From G963668605 sp963668605 (GTDB taxonomy: Bacteria > Acidobacteriota > Terriglobia > Bryobacterales > Bryobacteraceae), in the NCBI GenBank assembly GCA_963668605.1, contig OY764903.1, positions 1,612,001 to 1,676,000 of the forward strand: 64,000 bases of DNA. Direction: 5' to 3'. Positions within the stretch are counted from its first letter, which is position 1; every line of letters begins with the position of its first letter. The position numbers and the translations under genes were made by a program. Positions 36,115-43,518 of the stretch are shown here, in pieces. The notes under the pieces were generated by a model, which saw only the letters and a program-made list of their open reading frames with translations, ran no database searches and had not been told where the DNA came from.

Positions 36115-36159
36115 GATATTCCGGCGTACATTTTGCATATTTATATGAGGCGGAATATC
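36115..36159. promoter_or_regulatory. Spaced inverted repeat upstream of a small secreted-protein gene
   Basis: GATATTCCG at 36115-36123 and its exact complement CGGAATATC at 36151-36159, 27 bases apart, flank an A/T-rich core (GCATATTTATATG) that could hold a -10 element. The second arm ends two bases before the ATG at 36162. This layout could be an operator around a promoter; chance is not excluded. Confidence 0.3.
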
Positions 36160-36161
36160 CG

Positions 36162-36398
36162 ATGAGAATTTATCAGCTTATCGCGGCCGGCGCTCTGGCC
36201 GCCTTCGCGCAAAACCAGACGCCGCAACCGGGCGCCGCCGATCCGCGTTTCCAGGAGATCCGTGCTAAGCGTGAGCTCGGCGAAAAGATAACTGACGAGG
36301 AACGCGACTAACTCAAAAACGTACTCGCACAGAAAGCGGCCTTAGCGCACGCCACTGGGAGGGGTACCAGTACTCACAAATTGAATGTCAATTGCTGA
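36162..36398 (+). pseudogene. Small secreted protein with in-frame stop
   Basis: The ATG at 36162 begins a signal peptide (IYQLIAAGALAAFAQ) and a short charged chain ending ELGEKITDEERD at TAA 36309-36311. Related small Solibacter-type proteins, as far as the pattern is remembered, continue after DEERD with an aromatic residue, and here the frame stays open for 28 more codons (LKNVLAQKAALAHATG) to the TGA at 36396-36398. A TAC or TAT to TAA change would explain this. The 49-residue product may still be made. Function unknown. Confidence 0.4.
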
Positions 36399-36481
36399 AC
36401 GACAGGCAAATTGGTGTATGATCCATGTCGGCTAGGAAGCCAAAATGGAAATCCTTGCCTAAATTGTTCTGGAGGAAAAGC

Positions 36482-37063
36482 ATGAAGCAAGCAGTATTGT
36501 GGACGACTCTTCTGTGTCTAGTGATCGCCGCGCCGACATTCGCGCAGTCGTGCGTGAAGATCCAGTCGGGCAATATCAAGGCCAGCAACGGTGACACCGT
36601 TACGATTGGATACGACAAATACGGGTACAACTATCAGGCCCATATGTTCAACGGCCTGTCTGAAAACTCCGGACGTCCAGCCGACGTCTCGACAACCGGA
36701 ACTGAAAAGCTCGTCATGAAGTGGTCCGACGACTGGCTGGCGAACGTGGACTGCGATCGGGACGGCACACTAGATCGCGGGCTGAATCCGAAGACCGGCG
36801 AATCGACGGGAATTTCATTGGGCTGGGTCACCAACCACTACGAGGGCGATTACTTGGGCTCCGATGGTGAGCTACACCATTACACGTATTTCGCGAAGAT
36901 CGTCTACGTCGGTCCGGCTCCGGCGGGGACCGATCCTTGGGCGGCTGTTCGGATTTGGGGTCCGTACGCCATCATTGAGGAACGCCAGAATGACCTGTTT
37001 GGTGAATATGGTGGACGGCTCAAGTCGACGAAGCTGGTGGCCCCGGGCCTCGGCAGGTTCTAG
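36482..37063 (+). CDS. Secreted protein of unknown function
   Basis: 193 residues. The ATG at 36482 has GGAGG about 7 bases upstream and begins a clear signal peptide (AVLWTTLLCLVIAAPTFAQ); an in-frame upstream start at 36425 would bury it. The mature chain is beta-rich: TVTIGYDKYGYNYQAHMFNG, LVMKWSDDWL, then VDCDRDGTLDRG, which resembles an EF-hand-like calcium loop (DxDxDGxxDxx), and GWVTNHYEGDYLG. Only two Cys are in the mature part (SCVKIQ and VDCDRD), a possible disulfide. No family is recognised. It lies downstream of the decayed zone and before a transposase remnant, with no operon partner. Confidence 0.7.
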   Translation: MKQAVLWTTLLCLVIAAPTFAQSCVKIQSGNIKASNGDTVTIGYDKYGYNYQAHMFNGLSENSGRPADVSTTGTEKLVMKWSDDWLANVDCDRDGTLDRGLNPKTGESTGISLGWVTNHYEGDYLGSDGELHHYTYFAKIVYVGPAPAGTDPWAAVRIWGPYAIIEERQNDLFGEYGGRLKSTKLVAPGLGRF

Positions 37064-37457
37064 ACAACAACGCGACAATCATCCCGCGACAGAAGCTCTC
37101 GGTTGATTGAATTGCAGTGCATTGCTTCGCCCTCTTGTGAAGGACGCGTTGACGGGTTCCGCGGACTAGAGGGCGAAGGAATGCTCCATTTATCCTGGGG
37201 CTGCGACGGCGGTAGTTGAGTTAGAACAGGCTGCGTTGGCTCCCAAATGGCTCTATTAACAGACGCCTGATTCTGTATTTTCAATGTAGCTTCTACTTCC
37301 CAAGCCGGATGCCGCCGGTCGAGTCCCGCCTCCCTCTCCAACAATCCATTCATTTCATGGCTCCGCGCCTCGGGTTCTGGCCCAGAACTCTATGTCCACA
37401 ACCGCAGCCGGTCCCGGCCCGCACGGGATTGCGCTTCGCATAGCCGCCCACAAATGT
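37064..37457. other. Intergenic region without recognised features
   Basis: 394 bases between the unknown secreted protein and the transposase remnant. Short open frames on both strands lack ribosome sites and protein-like composition. No clear repeat or hairpin was found. Confidence 0.4.
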
Positions 37458-37739
37458 TCATGACGCTGCCACCGAGCGTTCCGGTAGCGCGTACCGCCCG
37501 TGCGTCCGGCGCAGCGCCACGGCCAGCGCATTTTCTTTTTGAACGACTACCGGGTGAACGTGGTTTGGCATCAAGCAGTAGGTCAACACGGACAGAACCG
37601 TCCTCACACTCTGCTCTTTCCGCAATCCAAGACACACCTGACAGTCGCGCCGGCAGGAGAAAACAATCTGCCCGCCGGTGCCGCACTTCGTCACATGGTG
37701 CGCCACACCAGACACTACGATTCGAGCTGTTCGAGGCAC
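37458..37739 (-). pseudogene. N-terminal remnant of a second REP-associated transposase
   Basis: 93 codons from the ATG at 37739. MPRTARIVVSGVAHHVTKCG is the typical beginning of one RAYT subgroup, and the HUH motif (YCLMPNHVHPVVV) and the tyrosine region (THGRYA) follow. Intact family members run to about 200-300 residues with a SGHLWQNRF block after the tyrosine; here the sequence becomes PERSVAAS and stops, so the C-terminal half is lost. It is from a different subgroup than the copy at 5650-6336, as shown by the different N-terminus. Not expected to be active. Confidence 0.7.
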
Positions 37740-37775
37740 ACGGAGTAGTATTTTCCTCCATGTAGCGCGCAGAAC

Positions 37776-38246
37776 TCAGTAACTTACGTCGAACTCGAAC
37801 GTGTCAAAACCAAACGCGTTCTTGCTCACGCCGTGGCAACTTGCACTGATCTTGTACTTGTTCTTCGAGCCATCGTTCATGGTATATACCTGAATGGACT
37901 CGGTAACAAATGACGACGTCGAAGTCGGTTTGTTGTTGGGGCCAACGGTGAAGAGATACGACCTAGCTATTACTGATGGTGCGACACCAGGGATACCGAG
38001 CGCAGTGACTAGTAACGATCCGGCACAGTCAGCATTCCGCTTCGGGGTTACCGTCACCTGCACGTAGTTACCAGGAGGCACTGTTGCTCCATCCTTAATT
38101 GGCTGCACCGCCAGCCCAGGCGTCACATTGTTGACCGTTATGTTGATATTGATGGGTTCGTGGCCGTCTTCTGCCAAGAGCAAGTTTGCGCTCATTAACA
38201 GTGCGGCGAGAAGGAGCGGAATCGCGAAGTTGCGTCTGCGATTCAT
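37776..38246 (-). CDS. Secreted protein of unknown function
   Basis: 156 residues. AAAGGAAA lies about 5 bases upstream of the ATG. Signal peptide: RNFAIPLLLAALLMSANLLLA. The mature part is Thr/Val/Asn-rich and looks like a single beta-sandwich (ININITVNNVTPGLAV, YVQVTVTPKRNADC, VTESIQVYTMNDG, FGFDTFEFDVSY) with two Cys that could pair. No catalytic motif or known domain is recognised. Upstream 38247-38679 is gene-free, so it has its own promoter. Confidence 0.7.
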   Translation of the reverse strand: MNRRRNFAIPLLLAALLMSANLLLAEDGHEPININITVNNVTPGLAVQPIKDGATVPPGNYVQVTVTPKRNADCAGSLLVTALGIPGVAPSVIARSYLFTVGPNNKPTSTSSFVTESIQVYTMNDGSKNKYKISASCHGVSKNAFGFDTFEFDVSY

Positions 38247-38679
38247 TACATTTCCTTTCTAGTTGGGGAATTCCCACGGATTTCCCGGTTAGGTCCCGGT
38301 TTCCAATCAGCCAGGATTTCCGGCTCCGACTCCTGGCTAGGGCAATATTATACACCTGCCTGCCTTTGTTTCAGACTTTTGGATCTAAATTGTGAGTACT
38401 AGTACCCAGAGGTGCACCAGAGAGGGTCGTCCTGGTCCTCCCGAGGATCTCGGGCCAGCAACTGCGGCCCTTTTTCCTCATTCCGCCGACACCTTTCCGT
38501 CCCCTGCCTGCTCGTCGACCGCTTTCCCTGATACCGCAGCCTTCGCCTAGCACGCTGACGCTGGCAGCGCCGCTACCCGTCGCACCATGCTTCCAAACAC
38601 TCGCCGCGTCAGGTACTTCCAGAACTCATAAGAGTTTAATGATCGAGTGAGTACCGCAGGCACTACGTACCGATTGCGA
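38247..38679. other. Intergenic region, no gene seen
   Basis: 433 bases between two minus-strand genes. It must contain the promoter of the unknown secreted protein; TAATAT on the minus strand at about 38345-38350 is a possible -10. A 10-base palindrome GTACTAGTAC is at 38396-38405. Nothing else stands out. Confidence 0.35.
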
Positions 38680-39849
38680 TCAGGACTCCACCCGCCGCGT
38701 GGCGGGATTAAACCTGATACGCTTTCCGGTGCGCAGGCCCTCCATCGCCATACATAGCGCGACGTTGGTCAACTGGCCCATTTCCACTGTCGCATTGGGA
38801 TCGCGCCGCGAGCGGACGCATTCCAGGAAGTTGCGGATGTGCAGCCGCACCGCGCCGTCGAAACTGCCCACTTCGTGTTTGTTGACCGACGGCTTCATCT
38901 CGATTGCCCGCGAATCTTGCGGATACAGCGCGTACGACTCGCGGCCCACATCCAAGCGCGCCTTGTTACCGTGGAACTGCTTCATCTGGTCGTTCGTGAG
39001 AGCATATTTCATGGCTTTGTAGCCTAGTGAGAATACCGCGACGAAGTCTGCATATTCGAGGGTCACAACCGCCGTCTCAGGCACCTCGGCGCCAGCCATG
39101 GCCGACTTACCAGTGGCCGTGACGGACAGCGGATAAGTGGAGTCCATCAGCCAGTGAATCGCGTCAAAGACGTGGGCCGCCTGTCCTACCATCAGCCCGC
39201 CCGAGTAGTCCCAGAACCAATACCAGTTGCGGAAGCGCATAGGGTCGAGCGGGCGCTTCTGCGCCGGTCCTAGCCATTTCTCCCAGTCCAACTTGCCCTT
39301 CAAGACCGGTTGCGGCAATGCCGGCGCCGTGGAATTGAGCCACCACGAATTCACCAGTTGCACCTTTCCCACGCGGCCCTCAGCCATGATCTGTTTCGCT
39401 TCCTGGAAGATCGGGTAGCTGCGCCGCTGGGTTCCGACCTGCACGACTCGTTTCGTACGGCGCACCGCTTCGATGATGCGGAATCCGTCTTCCACGGTGT
39501 GAGCCATCGGCTTTTCGACGTATACGTCCTTGCCTGCTTCCACCGCGTCGATCGCCATTTGCGCATGCCAGTGATCGGGAGTGGCGATGACGACCACATC
39601 AATCGACTTATTTTCCAGCAAGCGGCGATAATCGTCGTAGGGCTTGGCCCCTGTATTCGCGACTTCCAGTCCGGCCTTCAGGTTAGTCTCGTATACGTCG
39701 CAGACAGCGCCCATCTGGACGCCGATTTCCTTGAACTCCGCAATCAGCAGACGGCCGCGGCCTCCGCTGCCGATGATTCCGCCGCGGACCACATCGCCCG
39801 CTGCGAAGGCCGCGCCGGCTGCGGCGCCTATGAAGCTTCGTCTATACAT
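38680..39849 (-). CDS. Gfo/Idh/MocA family oxidoreductase, Tat-exported
   Basis: 389 residues from the ATG at 39849 (AAAGGA about 11 bases upstream); a longer frame start 12 codons earlier lacks a site. Signal YRRSFIGAAAGAAFAAG has the paired arginines of Tat substrates. Nucleotide motif GIIGSGGRGR, AVCDVYETN, TPDHWHAQM, and signature VEKPMAHT. The C-terminal domain contains FRNWYWFWDYSGGLMVGQ and ends RKRIRFNPATRRVES-like sequence typical of secreted Gfo/Idh proteins with a ligand-binding WYWFWDYSGG block; the related gene at 25908 has FRWFYDYSGG. It precedes nothing on its strand for 430 bases and follows the amidohydrolase gene by 86 bases. Confidence 0.9.
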   Translation of the reverse strand: MYRRSFIGAAAGAAFAAGDVVRGGIIGSGGRGRLLIAEFKEIGVQMGAVCDVYETNLKAGLEVANTGAKPYDDYRRLLENKSIDVVVIATPDHWHAQMAIDAVEAGKDVYVEKPMAHTVEDGFRIIEAVRRTKRVVQVGTQRRSYPIFQEAKQIMAEGRVGKVQLVNSWWLNSTAPALPQPVLKGKLDWEKWLGPAQKRPLDPMRFRNWYWFWDYSGGLMVGQAAHVFDAIHWLMDSTYPLSVTATGKSAMAGAEVPETAVVTLEYADFVAVFSLGYKAMKYALTNDQMKQFHGNKARLDVGRESYALYPQDSRAIEMKPSVNKHEVGSFDGAVRLHIRNFLECVRSRRDPNATVEMGQLTNVALCMAMEGLRTGKRIRFNPATRRVES

Positions 39850-39935
39850 GCTGTTGTTTGTCCTTTCGCGCCGCCTGTGATCCATGATGGAGCGGCCAAT
39901 CCCGATTTGCAGTATCGCGGGTTACTCTGTGAGTT

Positions 39936-41300
39936 TCAACTTCTGATTGGCGGCTTCCTCGGAAACAATCGAGCCGGATTGTCATGCAGAAGCATTCGCC
40001 CGAGGCCAGCCGCTTCTTTTTCCGACCAGGAGCCCTCTTCGACGCGGCTCGCCAGAACGGCGGCGATGTTGCGCCGGGCCATAACGGCGTGCGCATACGT
40101 AAGTTCCGGGAACCGGTAGTCGCCTCCGAATCCGAGAATCTTGTTAGCTGGCACGGTTTCGAGATATTCGTCTAGCGCACGCTGTGCGGCATGGGGCGCG
40201 ATGATGTGCGCCCAACAGAAGTCGATGCACACATTGGGGAACAGCTTCGCCAGAACCGTAAGTTCGCCTTGGTATGGATATCCGATATGGAACAGATCGA
40301 AGGTCACATTCGGATACAGAAGAAAGAGATTGGACAGATGGGTGGGATTTGTGTTGCGAACCACAGCGGCGTTGCCGGCGAGCAGTCCCGTGTGGATCTG
40401 TACCGGCAGGCCATGGGCATCCGCCAGACGGAGCACGTGATGAAACATGTGGTCTTCCAACTTCCGATACGGCCGCTGTGCCAGAGGCGTGAAACCCGTC
40501 GACCGCTCCCGCTCTCCGCGCATCATCGCCTCGAAGTCTCGCGCTGCGTCCGCTTCCGGCACCTCGTCGAATGAGAGTTCACGCTGGTAGGCAAGCGCGC
40601 TCTTCACCGCCACGATGCCGAGCTTTAGCGTTCGCGCGAAATCTTTTTCCAGCGCTGCCTTCAGTCCGGAGAGGGTAGTAATCGACGACCCCGTGAGCGT
40701 TTCCAGACTGCGGATCGCACTGGCACTCTGGGCGGTCACGAACCGGTCAAAGCGTGCCGCGACGACGAAGAATTCCGGGTCTGGCAGAGAGGGTTCCGCG
40801 GCATAGGTCTGATCCAGCACCGCATAAGCGATGCGCGCGCGTTCCTTGAGAACTTTGCGGTACAGGCCGGGTTTGTTGTGACTCGCGATCACTCCATTCA
40901 GCCGTTCAATGTTTGCACTCGAGATATCTTCTGCTCCGTAGATGTCCCGCATGGCGATGCGCAGGCACTGTCCGTAGCCGGTGAATTGAGCTGCTTTCCA
41001 ATGCGGTTCAAACAGCCGCCAGCGTTCCACCGCGGGCGCCTTCGGATCGCCCAGGCGCGCTGCATCAGCCTTCGACAGACCGGCGGAAATCACGTCGTTC
41101 ATTGCGTAGTGCCCGGCCAGCGTGAAGAAATCGACTGGCTGGGAGACACGAGCCTTCTCCGCCAGCAGGTGTTCGTGCGTGTCGACGATCTCCAGCTTTT
41201 CGAACTCGGCTGCGAGGCCGGACGCCAAGAGGCGGGAACTGGAGGATACGCCGAGCGCACCCGCGCCATGGGAAAGAAATGATCTTCGCGCTAGCTTCAT
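39936..41300 (-). CDS. Amidohydrolase-superfamily protein, exported
   Basis: 454 residues. N-terminus KLARRSFLSHGAGALGVSS is a twin-arginine signal. The metal-binding HxH of the amidohydrolase/urease fold is in IVDTHEHLLA, a later His in LPVQIHTGLLAG, another in LFHIGYPYQGEL, and the active-site Asp in GFGGDYRF. The spacing and the long middle insertion resemble the uronate-isomerase-like branch and amidohydrolase_2 proteins. Possible roles are hydrolysis or isomerisation of a sugar acid or lactone. AAGG is 7 bases before the ATG. It is followed after 86 bases by a Gfo/Idh gene on the same strand, which suggests that the two act on one pathway. Substrate unknown. Confidence 0.8.
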   Translation of the reverse strand: MKLARRSFLSHGAGALGVSSSSRLLASGLAAEFEKLEIVDTHEHLLAEKARVSQPVDFFTLAGHYAMNDVISAGLSKADAARLGDPKAPAVERWRLFEPHWKAAQFTGYGQCLRIAMRDIYGAEDISSANIERLNGVIASHNKPGLYRKVLKERARIAYAVLDQTYAAEPSLPDPEFFVVAARFDRFVTAQSASAIRSLETLTGSSITTLSGLKAALEKDFARTLKLGIVAVKSALAYQRELSFDEVPEADAARDFEAMMRGERERSTGFTPLAQRPYRKLEDHMFHHVLRLADAHGLPVQIHTGLLAGNAAVVRNTNPTHLSNLFLLYPNVTFDLFHIGYPYQGELTVLAKLFPNVCIDFCWAHIIAPHAAQRALDEYLETVPANKILGFGGDYRFPELTYAHAVMARRNIAAVLASRVEEGSWSEKEAAGLGRMLLHDNPARLFPRKPPIRS

Positions 41301-41689
41301 GTGTAAACCTTCCGCGACTATAGGTTTGGCTCACCAAATTGCGGAAGTGAAGTTCCGGAACTCGCCTTCGCCACACATGAACTTATCAGAAAATGTGAGA
41401 TGCTGGCGGTCTTTCGGGAAGATTGTTCAACGCTGCCCATCAGCCAAGCGGATTCTCGCGGCTTCTGAGCGGAGGCGCTGCGGGGAGAGCGGGAGCATGA
41501 TGCCAGGCTGTTTTCACGAGCCGGAGGCACACCGTGCAGAATGAAGATCCCGGCTCTTCGAGCGTGTTCCGTTCAGCCCTTTGGGTGCGGGAACATGCTC
41601 ACTAACATCGCCAGGCCGATTGGCAATCGGCCGCAGGTTAACAACCGGCCCTACATGAAAGGGGAATCACAGAATGAGGACTCAGACAT
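41301..41689. other. Intergenic region with a hairpin
   Basis: 389 bases between the amidohydrolase start and the stop of the next minus-strand gene. No protein-like frame was found. It contains the perfect inverted repeat at 41614-41632. Confidence 0.35.
41614..41632 (-). terminator. Hairpin downstream of small secreted-protein gene
   Basis: GGCCGATT-GGC-AATCGGCC, perfect 8-base arms with a 3-base loop, 57 bases past the stop of the minus-strand gene at 41690. No T-run follows, so terminator activity is uncertain. Confidence 0.35.
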
Positions 41690-42130
41690 TCACCGCCGGA
41701 ATCCGCGATAAGCGCCGTTGCCAGAGTATGCGCGGAGGTCCCGCAACGCTCGCACATCCTGATAGAGCACTTCGCGTTCGCGCGGATGGACCTGGTCGGA
41801 ATTAGCGAGATGGCTCAAGTGGCCAATCGCGCCATCCAACCGGTCTCTATCGAATTTGCCTCGCATCCAGTTCTCTTCGAAACGCACAAGGTCGCGCCGC
41901 GCGTTTTCCATGTGCTTGCGTTCGTGACCGTCAGCGTATCTGCTGGAACGCAGGCGGTCGAGGTCGGACAGCGCGCGGCGAACCGGTTCATTTCCTCGGA
42001 CCTGAAGTCCGCCCCTCTCCCAACCACCCCGGTCGCTTCCATGATAGCGATCATCCGCCGTCGCACTCGCCCCCAATAGCAGCAGTAATGCGGTGGAACC
42101 CAGAAGGAATTCTTTGCTGAATATGTGCAT
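41690..42130 (-). CDS. Small secreted Arg-rich helical protein of unknown function
   Basis: 146 residues; AGGAGA lies about 8 bases before the ATG. Signal peptide LLGSTALLLLLGASATA. The mature chain is highly charged and helical: VRRALSDLDRLRSSRYADG, HERKHMENARRDLVRFEEN, FDRDRLDGAIGHLSHLAN, REREVLYQDVRALRDL. The pattern of Arg/Asp/Glu-rich helices with a preceding Gly/Asp/Arg-rich linker (DRYHGSDRGGWERGG) is seen in many small exported acidobacterial proteins of unknown role. No cysteine is in the mature part. It is upstream (on its own strand) of nothing within 300 bases and follows the VirB10-like gene by 130 bases, with the same orientation. Confidence 0.7.
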   Translation of the reverse strand: MHIFSKEFLLGSTALLLLLGASATADDRYHGSDRGGWERGGLQVRGNEPVRRALSDLDRLRSSRYADGHERKHMENARRDLVRFEENWMRGKFDRDRLDGAIGHLSHLANSDQVHPREREVLYQDVRALRDLRAYSGNGAYRGFRR

Positions 42131-42260
42131 GTGCGTGTCTCCTGTTTGGTCAGATGTCCAGTGGGTTTTGATGGGTACGTGTACGGCCTTCTATGACAGG
42201 ACTTTAATGGCGCGGTTGTCTGGTCCCACGGCGTACCAGACAACCACACACGCGTCTTGC

Positions 42261-43214
42261 CTAGCGCCGTCCGCGATATCCGCCGTGGCCGAAGCCGCCG
42301 TGGCCATAGCCGCCGCGGTAACCGTAGCCCGAATAGAATCCCGAAAAGTAAAAGCCAGGTCCGTAATAGTAGGGCCAGCCGCCGTAGTAGATATCGCCAT
42401 AATATGGACGCGGGGCTACAACGACGCGCTGAGCGGTGCGCGGCTGCAACTGGTTCTGTTCGTAATCTTCCTGCCGCACTGGCTGAAACGCTTGCTCTGA
42501 GTTCTCGGTGGATACGGTAAGTGGCGCGAGCGTGCGGAAACTGACTACGCTTTCCGGATACACTTCCGTGGCGTGCCCGCGAGTGGAGAGCACACCGATA
42601 GTGGAAGCGGCCGCGCCCGCAAGAGCGCCGATTCCAGCTCCCATACCACCGCCCGCAACGCCGCCAATCGCAGCGCCGATGCCGGTTGTGGTCCCGATCG
42701 CCGTGGCATCGCGGCCCATCGAGGTCCCACCGGAATACGAAATCAGTTGCGTCACGAGCGGCATCTGCTGCCCGTCGACTAACGTGATTTCCGTGAGTTC
42801 AAATCCAAGACTCGACGTTCCCTTAACTTTGCCGCCCTTCTGCACTTCGCCCACGCGTCCGCCAATCGATTGGCCGCGGCGCGCGATGACAAAGCCGTTC
42901 ACGACGAGTGGTTGCACCAAAGTGGCGACGAAAGTATCGCCCGTGCGGTTGCGATCACTCGAAAGCGGTTGATCCACGCGTGCTTTGATCCAAGAGCCAG
43001 CGGGCAACGTGAGTTGCGACGGCGCTGGCGCAGAATAGTTGCGGGCAGGAGCCTGCGGTCCAGCAGAGTCGGTATCGCCTCGTTCACCGAATTTTCGCCA
43101 TCCGGTTGCGGGCTGATCATCGGCCGTATTCGTTTCCTGAGCGCCCACTGGGATCGGAGCTGTCAGGCACAGAGCGAATGTTGCGGCGGCCAACCACTTG
43201 CGATGAGAAGTCAT
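42261..43214 (-). CDS. Secreted VirB10-like/glycine-zipper protein with Gly-Tyr tail
   Basis: 317 residues from the ATG at 43214, chosen because it begins a signal peptide (WLAAATFALCLTAPIPVGAQ) with GGAAAGG just upstream; the frame is open for 73 more codons without export features. Residues about 65-165 (GSWIKARVDQPLSSDRNRTG, FVIARRGQSIGGRVGEVQKG) match the beta domain seen in VirB10/TrbI proteins. Residues about 190-230 are a glycine zipper (GIGAAIGGVAGGGMGAGIGA), which may insert into or line a membrane. The last 55 residues are Gly/Tyr-rich (YYGGWPYYYGPGFYFSG) and end in a GHGG-repeat tail. No other secretion-system gene is near, so it is probably a stand-alone envelope protein and not part of conjugation. 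Confidence 0.7.
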   Translation of the reverse strand: MTSHRKWLAAATFALCLTAPIPVGAQETNTADDQPATGWRKFGERGDTDSAGPQAPARNYSAPAPSQLTLPAGSWIKARVDQPLSSDRNRTGDTFVATLVQPLVVNGFVIARRGQSIGGRVGEVQKGGKVKGTSSLGFELTEITLVDGQQMPLVTQLISYSGGTSMGRDATAIGTTTGIGAAIGGVAGGGMGAGIGALAGAAASTIGVLSTRGHATEVYPESVVSFRTLAPLTVSTENSEQAFQPVRQEDYEQNQLQPRTAQRVVVAPRPYYGDIYYGGWPYYYGPGFYFSGFYSGYGYRGGYGHGGFGHGGYRGRR

Positions 43215-43518
43215 ACCTTTCCATATGCATCTTCGTGACCAAATTCTAAAATCATGAAAACAAAGCATTACGAAAATGATTCCGCTGGTTGGGTACGGCC
43301 ACGCTGGTGGAATTCGGCCACCGGATAGTCCGACGCGGCGATATCGGCACGAGTGCTGAAACGGCAGGCTGAAGTCCACGCCACATGGTTGCGAATGACC
43401 GTCATTTTGCATGCCGCAGACCGCTAGTAACACAGTTGGAAGTTAAATGTGAAATCTCTCGGTTTTCCATTACGATGCGAACGCTTCCAGCCGATAGGCC
43501 TAGTAGGGTGTACCAGCT
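43215..43518. promoter_or_regulatory. Divergent promoter region of VirB10-like and hybrid kinase genes
   Basis: 304 bases between divergent starts. The part at 43235-43280 is A/T-rich (ATTCTAAAATCATGAAAAC) and is the most likely promoter core for the minus-strand gene. No clear -35/-10 pair or operator was found for either gene. Confidence 0.3.

Noticed and set aside
42261..43214. Conjugation or type IV secretion system
   Set aside because: Only a VirB10/TrbI-like domain is present; no ATPase, pilin, relaxase or other component is nearby.
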